DNA of 12,553 nt, taken from Acidimicrobiaceae bacterium (GTDB lineage: Bacteria > Actinomycetota > Acidimicrobiia > Acidimicrobiales > RAAP-2). The first letter of the stretch is position 1; each line of letters begins with the position of its first letter. The DNA lies in contig PKWA01000025.1 in the NCBI GenBank assembly GCA_003131665.1, positions 1 to 12,553 on the forward strand, given 5' to 3'. The translations under genes and the position numbers were made by a program. The notes under the pieces are model-generated. The model searched no databases and was not told the origin of the DNA. It was given only the letters and a program-made list of their open reading frames with translations. Of this stretch, positions 4,236 to 10,893 are shown piece after piece.

Positions 4236-6989
4236 ATGAAGAGATTCATGATCTTTGGCTGCGTCTCGAGCCTCGTGGTGCTCGGCTCGTTGGGACTTTC
4301 CGTGACCTCTTCGAGCGGCGCCACGCCAAAGCGTGCCGCTAGCTCGACGTCTCGCTCCGTGAGCGCCAGGGTCCCTCAGGGTACGAGCGTGAACGTCTGT
4401 GCGAGCGTCGTGCCCGCCGGGTACGCGCACTGCAGCGCCCTGCTTCGCACTGACGCCACGGCCAAGGGCGAGCGTCCTAGCCAAGGTGGCGTGACGCCCT
4501 TCGCTTCCATCGGCGACGGTGGTGCGTACTCGCCGGCCTATCTTCAGTCCGCCTACAACGTCGCCTCGCTCGGGGCTGCCGGCAGTGATGGGATCGGCCA
4601 GACGGTGGCGATCGTCGACGCTTCGAGCAACCCCAAGTTGGTCAGCGACGTCGCGTACTACCGTCACTACTTCAACCTTCCGGCCTGTCCGGTGGGCACC
4701 GTTTCTGCCTCGGCGAGTGGCTGTGCGCTCGAGATTGTGAACCAGGCCGGCTCGGCCTCGCCACTGCCCTCGACCAGCGCCAGTTGGGGCCTCGAAGAGG
4801 CGATTGACGCCGAGATGATCAGCGCTCTCTGCCCTAACTGTCAGATCCTCGTCGTCGAAGCGTCGACGGCGTCGATGAGCGACCTCGGCGCATCGGTGAA
4901 TACCGCAGTCTCTCTCGGTGCCAACGTGGTGTCGAACAGTTACGGCTCGCCCGAGTTCGCTGGCGAGAACAGCCTGTCCAGCGCGGACTACCTGCACCCG
5001 GGCGTCGCCGTCGTCGCGGCCACCGGCGACAACGGTTACGGCGTCCAGTTTCCGGCGGCCTCGCCCAACGTGGTCGCCGTCGGCGGCACGACGTTGATCC
5101 AGAACTCCGCCACGGGGACGCGCGACGGTTCGGAGAGCGTATGGAACGACGCGGGCTCGGGCTGCAGCCTCTATGAACCGAAGCCTTCGTGGCAGCACGA
5201 TACGGGCTGTAGCCGGCGCACGGTAGCGGACATTGCGGCCGAAGCCAATCCCAATACCGGCACGTGGGTCTACGACACGTTTGGGGCCAGCGGTCTCTAC
5301 GTCGCCGGCGGCACGAGTGTCGCCACGGCCTTGGTCAGCGCGCTCTATGGCGTGGTGAACACCGGCTCGTCCAACACCCTCTCACCGGACTCGGTGCTCT
5401 ACCGGGCCGCTAGCGGCTCGCTCTATCAGGTGAGTGCCGGATCCAACAGTGCCTGCGGTACCTATCTCTGCAACGCGGCCGACAGCTCGAACGGTTACAA
5501 CGGACCCACGGGGCTCGGTACGCCCGGCGGCAGTCCCAACAGCCTCGCGGCCTTAAGCCTCTCGGGCGCGACCAACGCACCGACACCTTCAACTGAGCCC
5601 ACACCTACCTCGTTGGTGAGCACGACGCCGGGCGCGCCGACCAACCTCGACGCGGTGCCCGGGAACAAAGAGGCCATCGTTGGTTGGACCCCGCCGTTGA
5701 GCATCGGAAGCTCGGCGATCGAGCGTTACGTCGTTTCTGATAATCGGGGTCAGTCGTGCACGTACACGGTCACCACCCCTGAGACCGACACGTGCATCGT
5801 CAAGCATCTCACCAACGGCACGTCCTACCACTTCAACGCGACGGCTCTTAACGCCACGCTCGGGAGCACCTCGTCGCTCAAGTCCAACGCCGTCACACCT
5901 TCTAAGACCGTCGCCGTTACTCAGGTAGCGGCCGGCTACAACTACGGCTGCTCGCTGCTCGCGAGTGGCACGGTGCAGTGCTGGGGCGCCAACACCTTCG
6001 GCCAACTCGGTAACGGTTCGACAACGGACTCGAGTGCGCCGGTCAGCGTCGTGGGTGTCACCAGCGCGATCCAGATCGGCGTCAACGCGAACTACTCGTG
6101 CGCGCTGCTCGTCAGTGGCACAGTGCAGTGTTGGGGCCAAAATACGTCGGGCCAACTCGGCAACGAGTCGATGGAGCCAAGTTCGGTACCGGTGACCGTC
6201 AAGGGCATCAGCGACGCGACCGAGATCTCTCTCGGTCCGTTGTCGGCCTGTGCGGTTATCGCGGGAGGCAACGTCAAGTGTTGGGGCGACAACGTCGACG
6301 GCCAGCTCGGTGACGGCACGACGACGGCGTCGTTGATTCCGGTCGCGGTGACGGGAATCAACAACGCGCTGCAAGTCAAGACGAGCTTCAATCACACCTG
6401 TGCCCTCCTCGTCGATGGCACCGTGGAGTGCTGGGGCGACAACGTCCACGGCCAACTCGGCAACGGCGAGTCGGCCTCGTCACTCGTGCCGGTGAGCGTG
6501 ACCGGGCTGAGCGGGGTCAGCGAACTCGGCGTCGGTTTTAACAACACCTGCGCGTTGTTGACCAGCGGCTCGGTCGTGTGCTGGGGCTTCAACGGCGACG
6601 GCGAACTTGGCGACGGAAGCCTGTTGAACTCTTCTACACCCGTCGCGGTCACGGGGCTTGTCGACGTGCGCCAACTCACGACGAGCGCGTACAGCAGTTG
6701 CGCGCTGCTCACCAGTGGCGTCGTGGAGTGTTGGGGCTATCAGAGCGCCGGTGAACTCAATCTGGGCACGACTTCCAACGCCGAGGTTCCCCTAGTCGTG
6801 GACAAGCTCTCGGGGGTCACGCAGATCAATCGCAGTTACGACTACCACTACACCTGCGCCATTGAGAACAGTCAGACCGTGGTGTGCTGGTCCAATAGCG
6901 GAACCTCGCCCGCGTTGGTCAAAACGCCCCTGAAGGTGACACTCTCCTCGACGACGGCGCCGCTCACCAAACCCTCGAAGAAGAGTTGA
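4236..6989 (+). CDS. Secreted S53 (sedolisin/kumamolisin-type) protease with FN3 domain and RCC1 propeller
   Basis: A 917-residue exported multidomain protein. Residues 1-29 are a signal peptide (MKRF n-region, hydrophobic core, cut near SSSGA). ATG 4236 is chosen because it supplies the charged n-region and has AGGA upstream; Met5 would lose both. The S53 domain spans about 98-440. Its serine-carboxyl residues are visible: Glu187 and Asp191 in SWGLEEAID, Asp265 in VVAATGDNGYG (oxyanion), and Ser361 in GGTSVAT. YNGPTGLGTP (421-430) matches the C-terminal calcium-site region. An FN3-like domain follows at about 465-555. Seven RCC1 repeats occupy 563-905. Only about 70 residues lie between signal and core, with Cys55 and Cys66, so the usual long Pro-kumamolisin propeptide is absent or replaced. 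S53 enzymes typically work at acid pH outside the cell. The RCC1 part probably binds proteins or polymers. The regulator gene at 6990 is convergent with no gap. Confidence 0.9.
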   Translation: MKRFMIFGCVSSLVVLGSLGLSVTSSSGATPKRAASSTSRSVSARVPQGTSVNVCASVVPAGYAHCSALLRTDATAKGERPSQGGVTPFASIGDGGAYSPAYLQSAYNVASLGAAGSDGIGQTVAIVDASSNPKLVSDVAYYRHYFNLPACPVGTVSASASGCALEIVNQAGSASPLPSTSASWGLEEAIDAEMISALCPNCQILVVEASTASMSDLGASVNTAVSLGANVVSNSYGSPEFAGENSLSSADYLHPGVAVVAATGDNGYGVQFPAASPNVVAVGGTTLIQNSATGTRDGSESVWNDAGSGCSLYEPKPSWQHDTGCSRRTVADIAAEANPNTGTWVYDTFGASGLYVAGGTSVATALVSALYGVVNTGSSNTLSPDSVLYRAASGSLYQVSAGSNSACGTYLCNAADSSNGYNGPTGLGTPGGSPNSLAALSLSGATNAPTPSTEPTPTSLVSTTPGAPTNLDAVPGNKEAIVGWTPPLSIGSSAIERYVVSDNRGQSCTYTVTTPETDTCIVKHLTNGTSYHFNATALNATLGSTSSLKSNAVTPSKTVAVTQVAAGYNYGCSLLASGTVQCWGANTFGQLGNGSTTDSSAPVSVVGVTSAIQIGVNANYSCALLVSGTVQCWGQNTSGQLGNESMEPSSVPVTVKGISDATEISLGPLSACAVIAGGNVKCWGDNVDGQLGDGTTTASLIPVAVTGINNALQVKTSFNHTCALLVDGTVECWGDNVHGQLGNGESASSLVPVSVTGLSGVSELGVGFNNTCALLTSGSVVCWGFNGDGELGDGSLLNSSTPVAVTGLVDVRQLTTSAYSSCALLTSGVVECWGYQSAGELNLGTTSNAEVPLVVDKLSGVTQINRSYDYHYTCAIENSQTVVCWSNSGTSPALVKTPLKVTLSSTTAPLTKPSKKS
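5922..6986 (+). repeat. Seven tandem RCC1-type repeats, 150-base unit
   Basis: Starting at residue 563, repeats begin at 563, 613, 663, 713, 763, 813 and 863, each of exactly 50 residues except the degenerate last one. The core is C-x(9)-CWGxNxxGQLGxG...PVxVxG. Six repeats carry Cys exactly 10 residues apart (572/582, 622/632, 672/682, 722/732, 772/782, 822/832) and the last has 874/884. Seven units fit a closed seven-bladed propeller with one possible disulfide per blade. Repeat DNA has diverged, so expansion is not recent. Confidence 0.85.
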
Positions 6990-6995
6990 CTAGTC
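6988..6995. other. Palindrome GACTAGTC spanning two abutting convergent stop codons
   Basis: The protease TGA (6987-6989) is followed at once by the complement of the regulator's TAG (6990-6992). Both stops are covered by the palindrome GACTAGTC (6988-6995), and CGTCGACG (6998-7005) follows. No room exists for a terminator between the genes, so 3' ends of the two mRNAs must overlap or end inside the opposite gene. Confidence 0.7.
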
Positions 6996-7655
6996 GGCGT
7001 CGACGAGGTTGATGAGTCTCTCGCGAGCGGCGATGGCGACCGCTTCAAGTTTGGAGTGGACGCCGAGTTTGCTCAAGATATTGGCGATGTGGTTTCGCAC
7101 GGTGTTGATGGAGATGAACAGTTCTTCGGCGATGACCTCGGTCGAGTGACCGCGCCCGAGCATCTGCAGCACCCCGAGCTCTCGCGCCGTCAGTAGATGG
7201 GTCTTTTGCGCCGGCGTCTTGCGCAGTTGGCCCAGGAGACTCGAGAACTCATCGGAGCGAATGACGAGTTCGCCTCGGGCCGCCGACCGCACGGCGCTCA
7301 AGACGTCGTCGATGGGACGGTCTTTGCTGAGCAGGCCGACGCAACCGGCTTCAATCGAGCGAGCCAACAGGTCCGCAGAGCCGCTGCCAGTGAGCATGAC
7401 GATCCGAGTTTCGGGGAGCTTGTCGAGGATCTTCTTGACGGCTTCAATGCCGTCGCCGTCGGGGAGCCGATAGTCCATCAGCACGACGTCCGGCTGTTCC
7501 TTCAAGACCAGCACGAGCGCGTCGGCGATGTTGCCGGCGACGCCCACGAGGCGTAGATCGCTTTCCTTGGAGATCGTCAGGGCCAACATCTCAGCCACCA
7601 TGATGTGATCGTCGATAACGGCGACGCTGGTGGGCGTGGACACATTGTTGGTCAC
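6990..7655 (-). CDS. Response regulator, NarL/FixJ type (receiver + LuxR-type HTH)
   Basis: A 221-residue two-domain regulator of standard length. The receiver domain covers about 9-125: acidic pair Asp15-Asp16, phospho-acceptor Asp61 in LMDYRLPDGDG, switch Thr89 in MLTGSG, and conserved Lys111 in LLSKDRP. The DNA-binding domain at about 153-215 has the LuxR/NarL signature LTARELGVLQMLGRGHSTEVIAEELFISINTVRNHIANILSKLGVHSKLEAVAIA. All key residues for phosphorylation and binding are present. No sensor kinase is in the window, so it is an orphan here. The GTG start at 7655 has no clear Shine-Dalgarno; GTG 7643 is possible too, and leaderless translation would fit a TAGCCT box nine bases ahead. 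Its 3' end abuts that of the protease gene, and a 174-base gap separates it from the kor operon upstream. Targets cannot be inferred from position alone. Confidence 0.93.
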   Translation of the reverse strand: MTNNVSTPTSVAVIDDHIMVAEMLALTISKESDLRLVGVAGNIADALVLVLKEQPDVVLMDYRLPDGDGIEAVKKILDKLPETRIVMLTGSGSADLLARSIEAGCVGLLSKDRPIDDVLSAVRSAARGELVIRSDEFSSLLGQLRKTPAQKTHLLTARELGVLQMLGRGHSTEVIAEELFISINTVRNHIANILSKLGVHSKLEAVAIAARERLINLVDAD

Positions 7656-7829
7656 TACTGAATGAGGCTAGTGACGTCGTGACCTAAATGGCCAAGAATT
7701 GAGGGTATTTTGTGGCACCGTTGTCGGCGCGCAGCTCGACACATCTAGCGCGACGACCCGACGACGCGTAAGCGTTTGCAAGGCGACTGGAATATCTTGA
7801 GTGCGTGTCGTCGCTGATCGATTACCTGT
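7656..7829. other. Intergenic stretch upstream of the response regulator
   Basis: This 174-base gap lies between the small Cys/His-rich gene and the regulator, both on minus. It should contain the operon end and the regulator promoter. On the minus strand TTGGCC and TAGCCT, 19 bases apart and just before the GTG, are a weak promoter candidate. I see no clear terminator with a T-run and no further gene. Confidence 0.4.
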
Positions 7830-7961
7830 TCACGCTTTCGTCACGCGACACGGCTCGCGATGATGTTCGTCGAGCACGGCGCCGCACGCGCGACAGAGCA
7901 AGTGCGCGTAGCAGGCACTTTCGCCGCCCAACTCTTCTACGAGTGAGGGACTCTCTTCCAC
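7830..7961 (-). CDS. Small Cys/His-rich protein (probable zinc or metal site), last gene of the kor operon
   Basis: A 43-residue frame beginning 29 bases after the korB stop. The GTG at 7959-7961 is preceded by GGAGG (7968-7972) at an ideal 6-base spacing; the in-frame ATG two codons earlier directly touches GGAGG and is a poorer start. The product has an acidic N-terminal part (EESPSLVEELGGES), then CYAHLLCRACGAVLDEHHREPCRVTKA. Cys17, His20, Cys23, Cys26, His33, His34 and Cys38 could bind one metal ion; a CxxC plus His/Cys set is typical of small zinc sites. The HLLCRACGAVLDE piece recalls the CxxC element of Fur-family dimerisation domains, but nothing else of Fur is present. I do not recognise the family. 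Placement suggests a role with the oxidoreductase, such as assembly or regulation, which is inference. Confidence 0.6.
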   Translation of the reverse strand: MEESPSLVEELGGESACYAHLLCRACGAVLDEHHREPCRVTKA

Positions 7962-7967
7962 TGCCAT

Positions 7968-7972
7968 CCTCC
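7968..7972 (-). promoter_or_regulatory. Ribosome binding site of the small Cys/His-rich gene
   Basis: Minus-strand GGAGG, 6 bases before GTG 7961. A full-strength site in a 37-base gap after korB is the main reason to treat the short frame as a real gene. Confidence 0.6.
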
Positions 7973-7990
7973 GACCGACTTTAGATCTAC

Positions 7991-9046
7991 TTAGCGAAAG
8001 TCTTCTTGCATGGATGCGAGCTCGGCGGCCCCGGGACAGAGGTCGGATAAGGGCAGGCTGTTGAGTCCCGCCTGGGGCGTGTGGTTGAGCTCGTGCAGCT
8101 CTAAGCCCGACTCGTCGAGGTACAACAGGCCCGTGGCGATCTCGCCGCGGCCTTGGCGATCGCGGATGTACTCTTCGACCTTCATCCGATCGCTCGGGTC
8201 GTACCCCTCGGGCACTGAGCGAAAGCGCATCACGCTGCCGTCGTGCATCGTGACGGCTTTGGCGTCGTCACTGGGGATCTTGGCGCGGATCGGCACCTGG
8301 AGGGGCACGAAGTCCGTTTGGACCTCTTTGACCTCGTGCTCGCGAAAGAACTTGTAACTCTTCGTCGAGCTCTCGTGATCGTTGAACGTCACGCACGGCG
8401 AGATCACGTCAATGAGGGCAAAGCCGTTATGCGACACGGCGGCCTTCAGGATTGGTATCAGTTGGTCCTTATCGCCCGAGAAGCATCGAGCGAGAAACGT
8501 GGCGCCGAGGGTGAGGCCCAACATGATCGGGTCGATGGGCGCGAGCAGATTGGGCTCGCCCTTCTTCGGAGCCGAGCCGATGTCCGCCGAGGCCGAGAGT
8601 TGGCCCTTGGTCAGGCCGTAGACGCCGTTGTTCTCGATGACGTAGACCATGTTGACGTTGCGGCGAATGGCGTGCATCAGATGGCCCAGGCCGATTGAGA
8701 GTGAGTCGCCGTCGCCCGAGATGCCGATGTAGGTGAGTTCGCGATTGGCCGCGTTCGCGCCGGTGGCGATGGTGGCCATGCGTCCGTGCGCGGAGTTAAA
8801 GCCGTGGGCCCCGCGCACGAAGTACGTCGGAGTCTTCGAAGAGCAGCCGATCCCGCTCAGCTTGGCGATGCGGTGCGGGGGCGTGGAGAGTTCGAAGAAG
8901 GCGTGGCTGATGGCGGCGGTGACCGAGTCATGTCCACACCCGGCGCACAACGTCGACATCGCGCCTTCGTAGTCGCGAAGGGTGAGGCCGAGTTCGTTCT
9001 TCGGCAGGGGACTGAGCGGGATGAGGGGCTTCACGATCGAGGGCAT
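7991..9046 (-). CDS. korB: 2-oxoacid:ferredoxin oxidoreductase, beta subunit (KorB)
   Basis: A 351-residue thiamine-diphosphate subunit. Cys34 and Cys37 in LCAGCGHD, Cys68 in GIGCSSKTP and Cys218 in SPCVTFN are the four ligands of the [4Fe-4S] cluster expected in this family. GDGDSLSIGLGHLMHAIRRNVN at 111-131 and VIENNGVYGLTKGQ at 136-149 form the ThDP/Mg2+ binding region. The C-terminal segment (EEYIRDRQGRGEIATGLLYLDE) fits actinobacterial KorB. With the alpha subunit it cleaves a 2-oxoacid with CoA to acyl-CoA and CO2, passing two electrons to ferredoxin; 2-oxoglutarate is the probable substrate, which sequence inspection cannot prove. Its ATG overlaps the korA stop by one base (TGATG), with GGAG 8 bases upstream, so translation is coupled. 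It acts in the cytoplasm and is oxygen-sensitive to a degree that varies between members. Confidence 0.93.
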   Translation of the reverse strand: MPSIVKPLIPLSPLPKNELGLTLRDYEGAMSTLCAGCGHDSVTAAISHAFFELSTPPHRIAKLSGIGCSSKTPTYFVRGAHGFNSAHGRMATIATGANAANRELTYIGISGDGDSLSIGLGHLMHAIRRNVNMVYVIENNGVYGLTKGQLSASADIGSAPKKGEPNLLAPIDPIMLGLTLGATFLARCFSGDKDQLIPILKAAVSHNGFALIDVISPCVTFNDHESSTKSYKFFREHEVKEVQTDFVPLQVPIRAKIPSDDAKAVTMHDGSVMRFRSVPEGYDPSDRMKVEEYIRDRQGRGEIATGLLYLDESGLELHELNHTPQAGLNSLPLSDLCPGAAELASMQEDFR

Positions 9047-10893
9047 CAGGGAATCTCCATCTGGGTTAACACGCTGTCGACGACCTGTTGGGCGCTCAAG
9101 GGGTACCCACCGTACGCCAAGACCGAGCGCATCTTTTCGATCTCGGCACCGGTTTCGATGGAAATCAAAGAGCGCAACTGCGCGTCGCGATTCTGTTCGA
9201 CGACAAAGCAGCGTTCGTGCTCTTCAACGAACTGGCGAACATCGGCGACGAACGGAAAGCCCCGTACACGCATGAAGTCGGCCACGAGACCTTGCTCGGC
9301 GAGTTCGTCAATTGCTTCGCGCACCGCCAAGTCACAGCTGCCAATGGTGATGATCCCGACGGTGGCGCCTTGGCGCCTGACGACGACCGGCGCGGGCACG
9401 TGTGGCGCGGCGGCGGCGTGCTTCAGTTTCAAGCGATCGACCACTTCTTGGTATACGTCAGGGGTTTCGGTGTAGCGGCCGAACTTGTCGTGGCCCGAAC
9501 CGCGCACGAAGTACGCGCCTTTGGGGTGGGAGCCGGGAACCGTGCGCGGCGTGATGAACTCGTGGTCCTCGTCGCTGTAACGAAAGAACTCCGCGATTTC
9601 GCTCAGGTCCTCGTCGTGCAGAATTCGTCCGCGGTCGGGCACGTAGTCGTCGTCCCATTCGAGATTGGGTACCACCCAGTCGTTCATCCCGATGTCGAGG
9701 TCGCTGAGCATAAAAACCGGCGTCTGGAATCGTTCGGCCAGGTCGAAGCTTTGGGCGGCGAATTCAAAGCATTCGTGGGGATTGGCGGGGAACAACAAGA
9801 TGTGCTTCGTGTCGCCGTGCGAGGCGTAGGCGCACATCAAGATGTCGCCTTGTTGAGTGCGGGTCGGCATGCCGGTCGACGGGCCGACGCGCTGCACGTC
9901 GATGATGACCGCCGGAATCTCGGTGTAGTACGCGAGTCCGAGCAGCTCACTCATGAGCGATATCCCCGGACCCGAGGTCGAGGTGAAGGCCCTCGCGCCA
10001 CTCCACGACGCGCCGAGCACCATGCCGATCGAGGCGATCTCGTCCTCGGCCTGGATGATGAGGTAGTTGTTCTGGTACGTCGCGGGCGCGTTGGGATCGT
10101 CGTTGTCGATCTTCACGCGTCGATACTTCGCGCAGAGCCGCGTGAAGTTGTCCATGACGGCCGTGGCGGGAGTGATCGGGTACCAGCCCGCGACGGTGGC
10201 CCCGGCGTAGAGGCACCCGAGCGCGGTCGCGGTGTTGCCGTCAATGAGAATCGAATCGGCGTTCTTGTTGAGGGTCGTGAGGTGAAAGGCGAGTGGACAC
10301 TCGAAGTTCTCTTTGGCGTAGTCATAGCCCAGGCGCAACGCGCGCTGGTTGGAGTCGCGCAGTGCCTCGTTACGGGCGTACGTGTCGGCCAACAGTGAGG
10401 CGACGACCTCGACGTCGATGCCCACCAGCGCCACGACGGCGCCGGCGTAGGCGACGTTTTTCATCAGGATGCGTTCACGCGGTTTGGTGAAGTTCTCCAA
10501 GCACATCGCCGCTAAGGGCACGCCGAGAAACGTGACGTCGTCGCGCTCTAACTTGGCGTCGAGGGGCCATGAGGAGTCGTACAGTACGTAGCCCCCGCTC
10601 GAGACTTCCTCGATGTCCGCGGCGTAGGTCTGGGAGTTCATCGCCACCACGAGGTCGTAGTCGAGGGCGCGCGCGGTGTAACCCGAAGCGTTGACGCGAA
10701 TCTCGTACCACGTCGGAAGTCCCTGGATGTTCGAGGGAAAGAGGTTCTTGCCCGAGACGGGCACGCCCATGCGAAAAATGGCCTGCACCAACAGACTGTT
10801 GGCACTGGCCGAGCCCGTGCCGTTCACGTTGGCGAGTTTGATGGAGAAGTCGTTAACCCGGCTCTTAATCGCTGACTTGGCGGTCATCGTCAC
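9046..10893 (-). CDS. korA: 2-oxoacid:ferredoxin oxidoreductase, fused gamma-alpha subunit (KorA)
   Basis: A 615-residue fusion, the usual arrangement in actinobacterial KorA. The gamma domain (about 22-200) carries GTGSASANSLLVQAIFRMG and NLFPSNIQGLPTWYEIRVN. The alpha pyrimidine-binding domain (about 215-450) carries GNTATALG, GWYPITPAT (236-244) and GPSTGMPTRTQQGD (337-350). A C-terminal alpha domain spans about 508-605 (GIITIGSCDLAVREAIDEL, VEQNRDAQLRSLI). It partners KorB, binding the ThDP pyrimidine ring and the 2-oxoacid. The start is GTG at 10893, set by GGAGG (10900-10904) 6 bases upstream; it overlaps the preceding stop as GTGA, another sign of coupled translation. ATG at 10887 would give a product two residues shorter with a worse spacing. 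Whether the enzyme runs oxidatively (TCA variant) or reductively cannot be told from sequence. Confidence 0.94.
   Translation of the reverse strand: MTMTAKSAIKSRVNDFSIKLANVNGTGSASANSLLVQAIFRMGVPVSGKNLFPSNIQGLPTWYEIRVNASGYTARALDYDLVVAMNSQTYAADIEEVSSGGYVLYDSSWPLDAKLERDDVTFLGVPLAAMCLENFTKPRERILMKNVAYAGAVVALVGIDVEVVASLLADTYARNEALRDSNQRALRLGYDYAKENFECPLAFHLTTLNKNADSILIDGNTATALGCLYAGATVAGWYPITPATAVMDNFTRLCAKYRRVKIDNDDPNAPATYQNNYLIIQAEDEIASIGMVLGASWSGARAFTSTSGPGISLMSELLGLAYYTEIPAVIIDVQRVGPSTGMPTRTQQGDILMCAYASHGDTKHILLFPANPHECFEFAAQSFDLAERFQTPVFMLSDLDIGMNDWVVPNLEWDDDYVPDRGRILHDEDLSEIAEFFRYSDEDHEFITPRTVPGSHPKGAYFVRGSGHDKFGRYTETPDVYQEVVDRLKLKHAAAAPHVPAPVVVRRQGATVGIITIGSCDLAVREAIDELAEQGLVADFMRVRGFPFVADVRQFVEEHERCFVVEQNRDAQLRSLISIETGAEIEKMRSVLAYGGYPLSAQQVVDSVLTQMEIP

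Noticed and set aside
4122..5198. 358-residue minus-strand frame opposite the protease
   Set aside because: Arg-rich shadow of the S53 domain with no start signal and no recognisable motif.
9088..10398. 436-residue frame on the plus strand opposite korA
   Set aside because: It lies wholly antisense to a clear korA; high GC removes stop codons. The translation is rich in Arg, Val and Gly and has no family motif.
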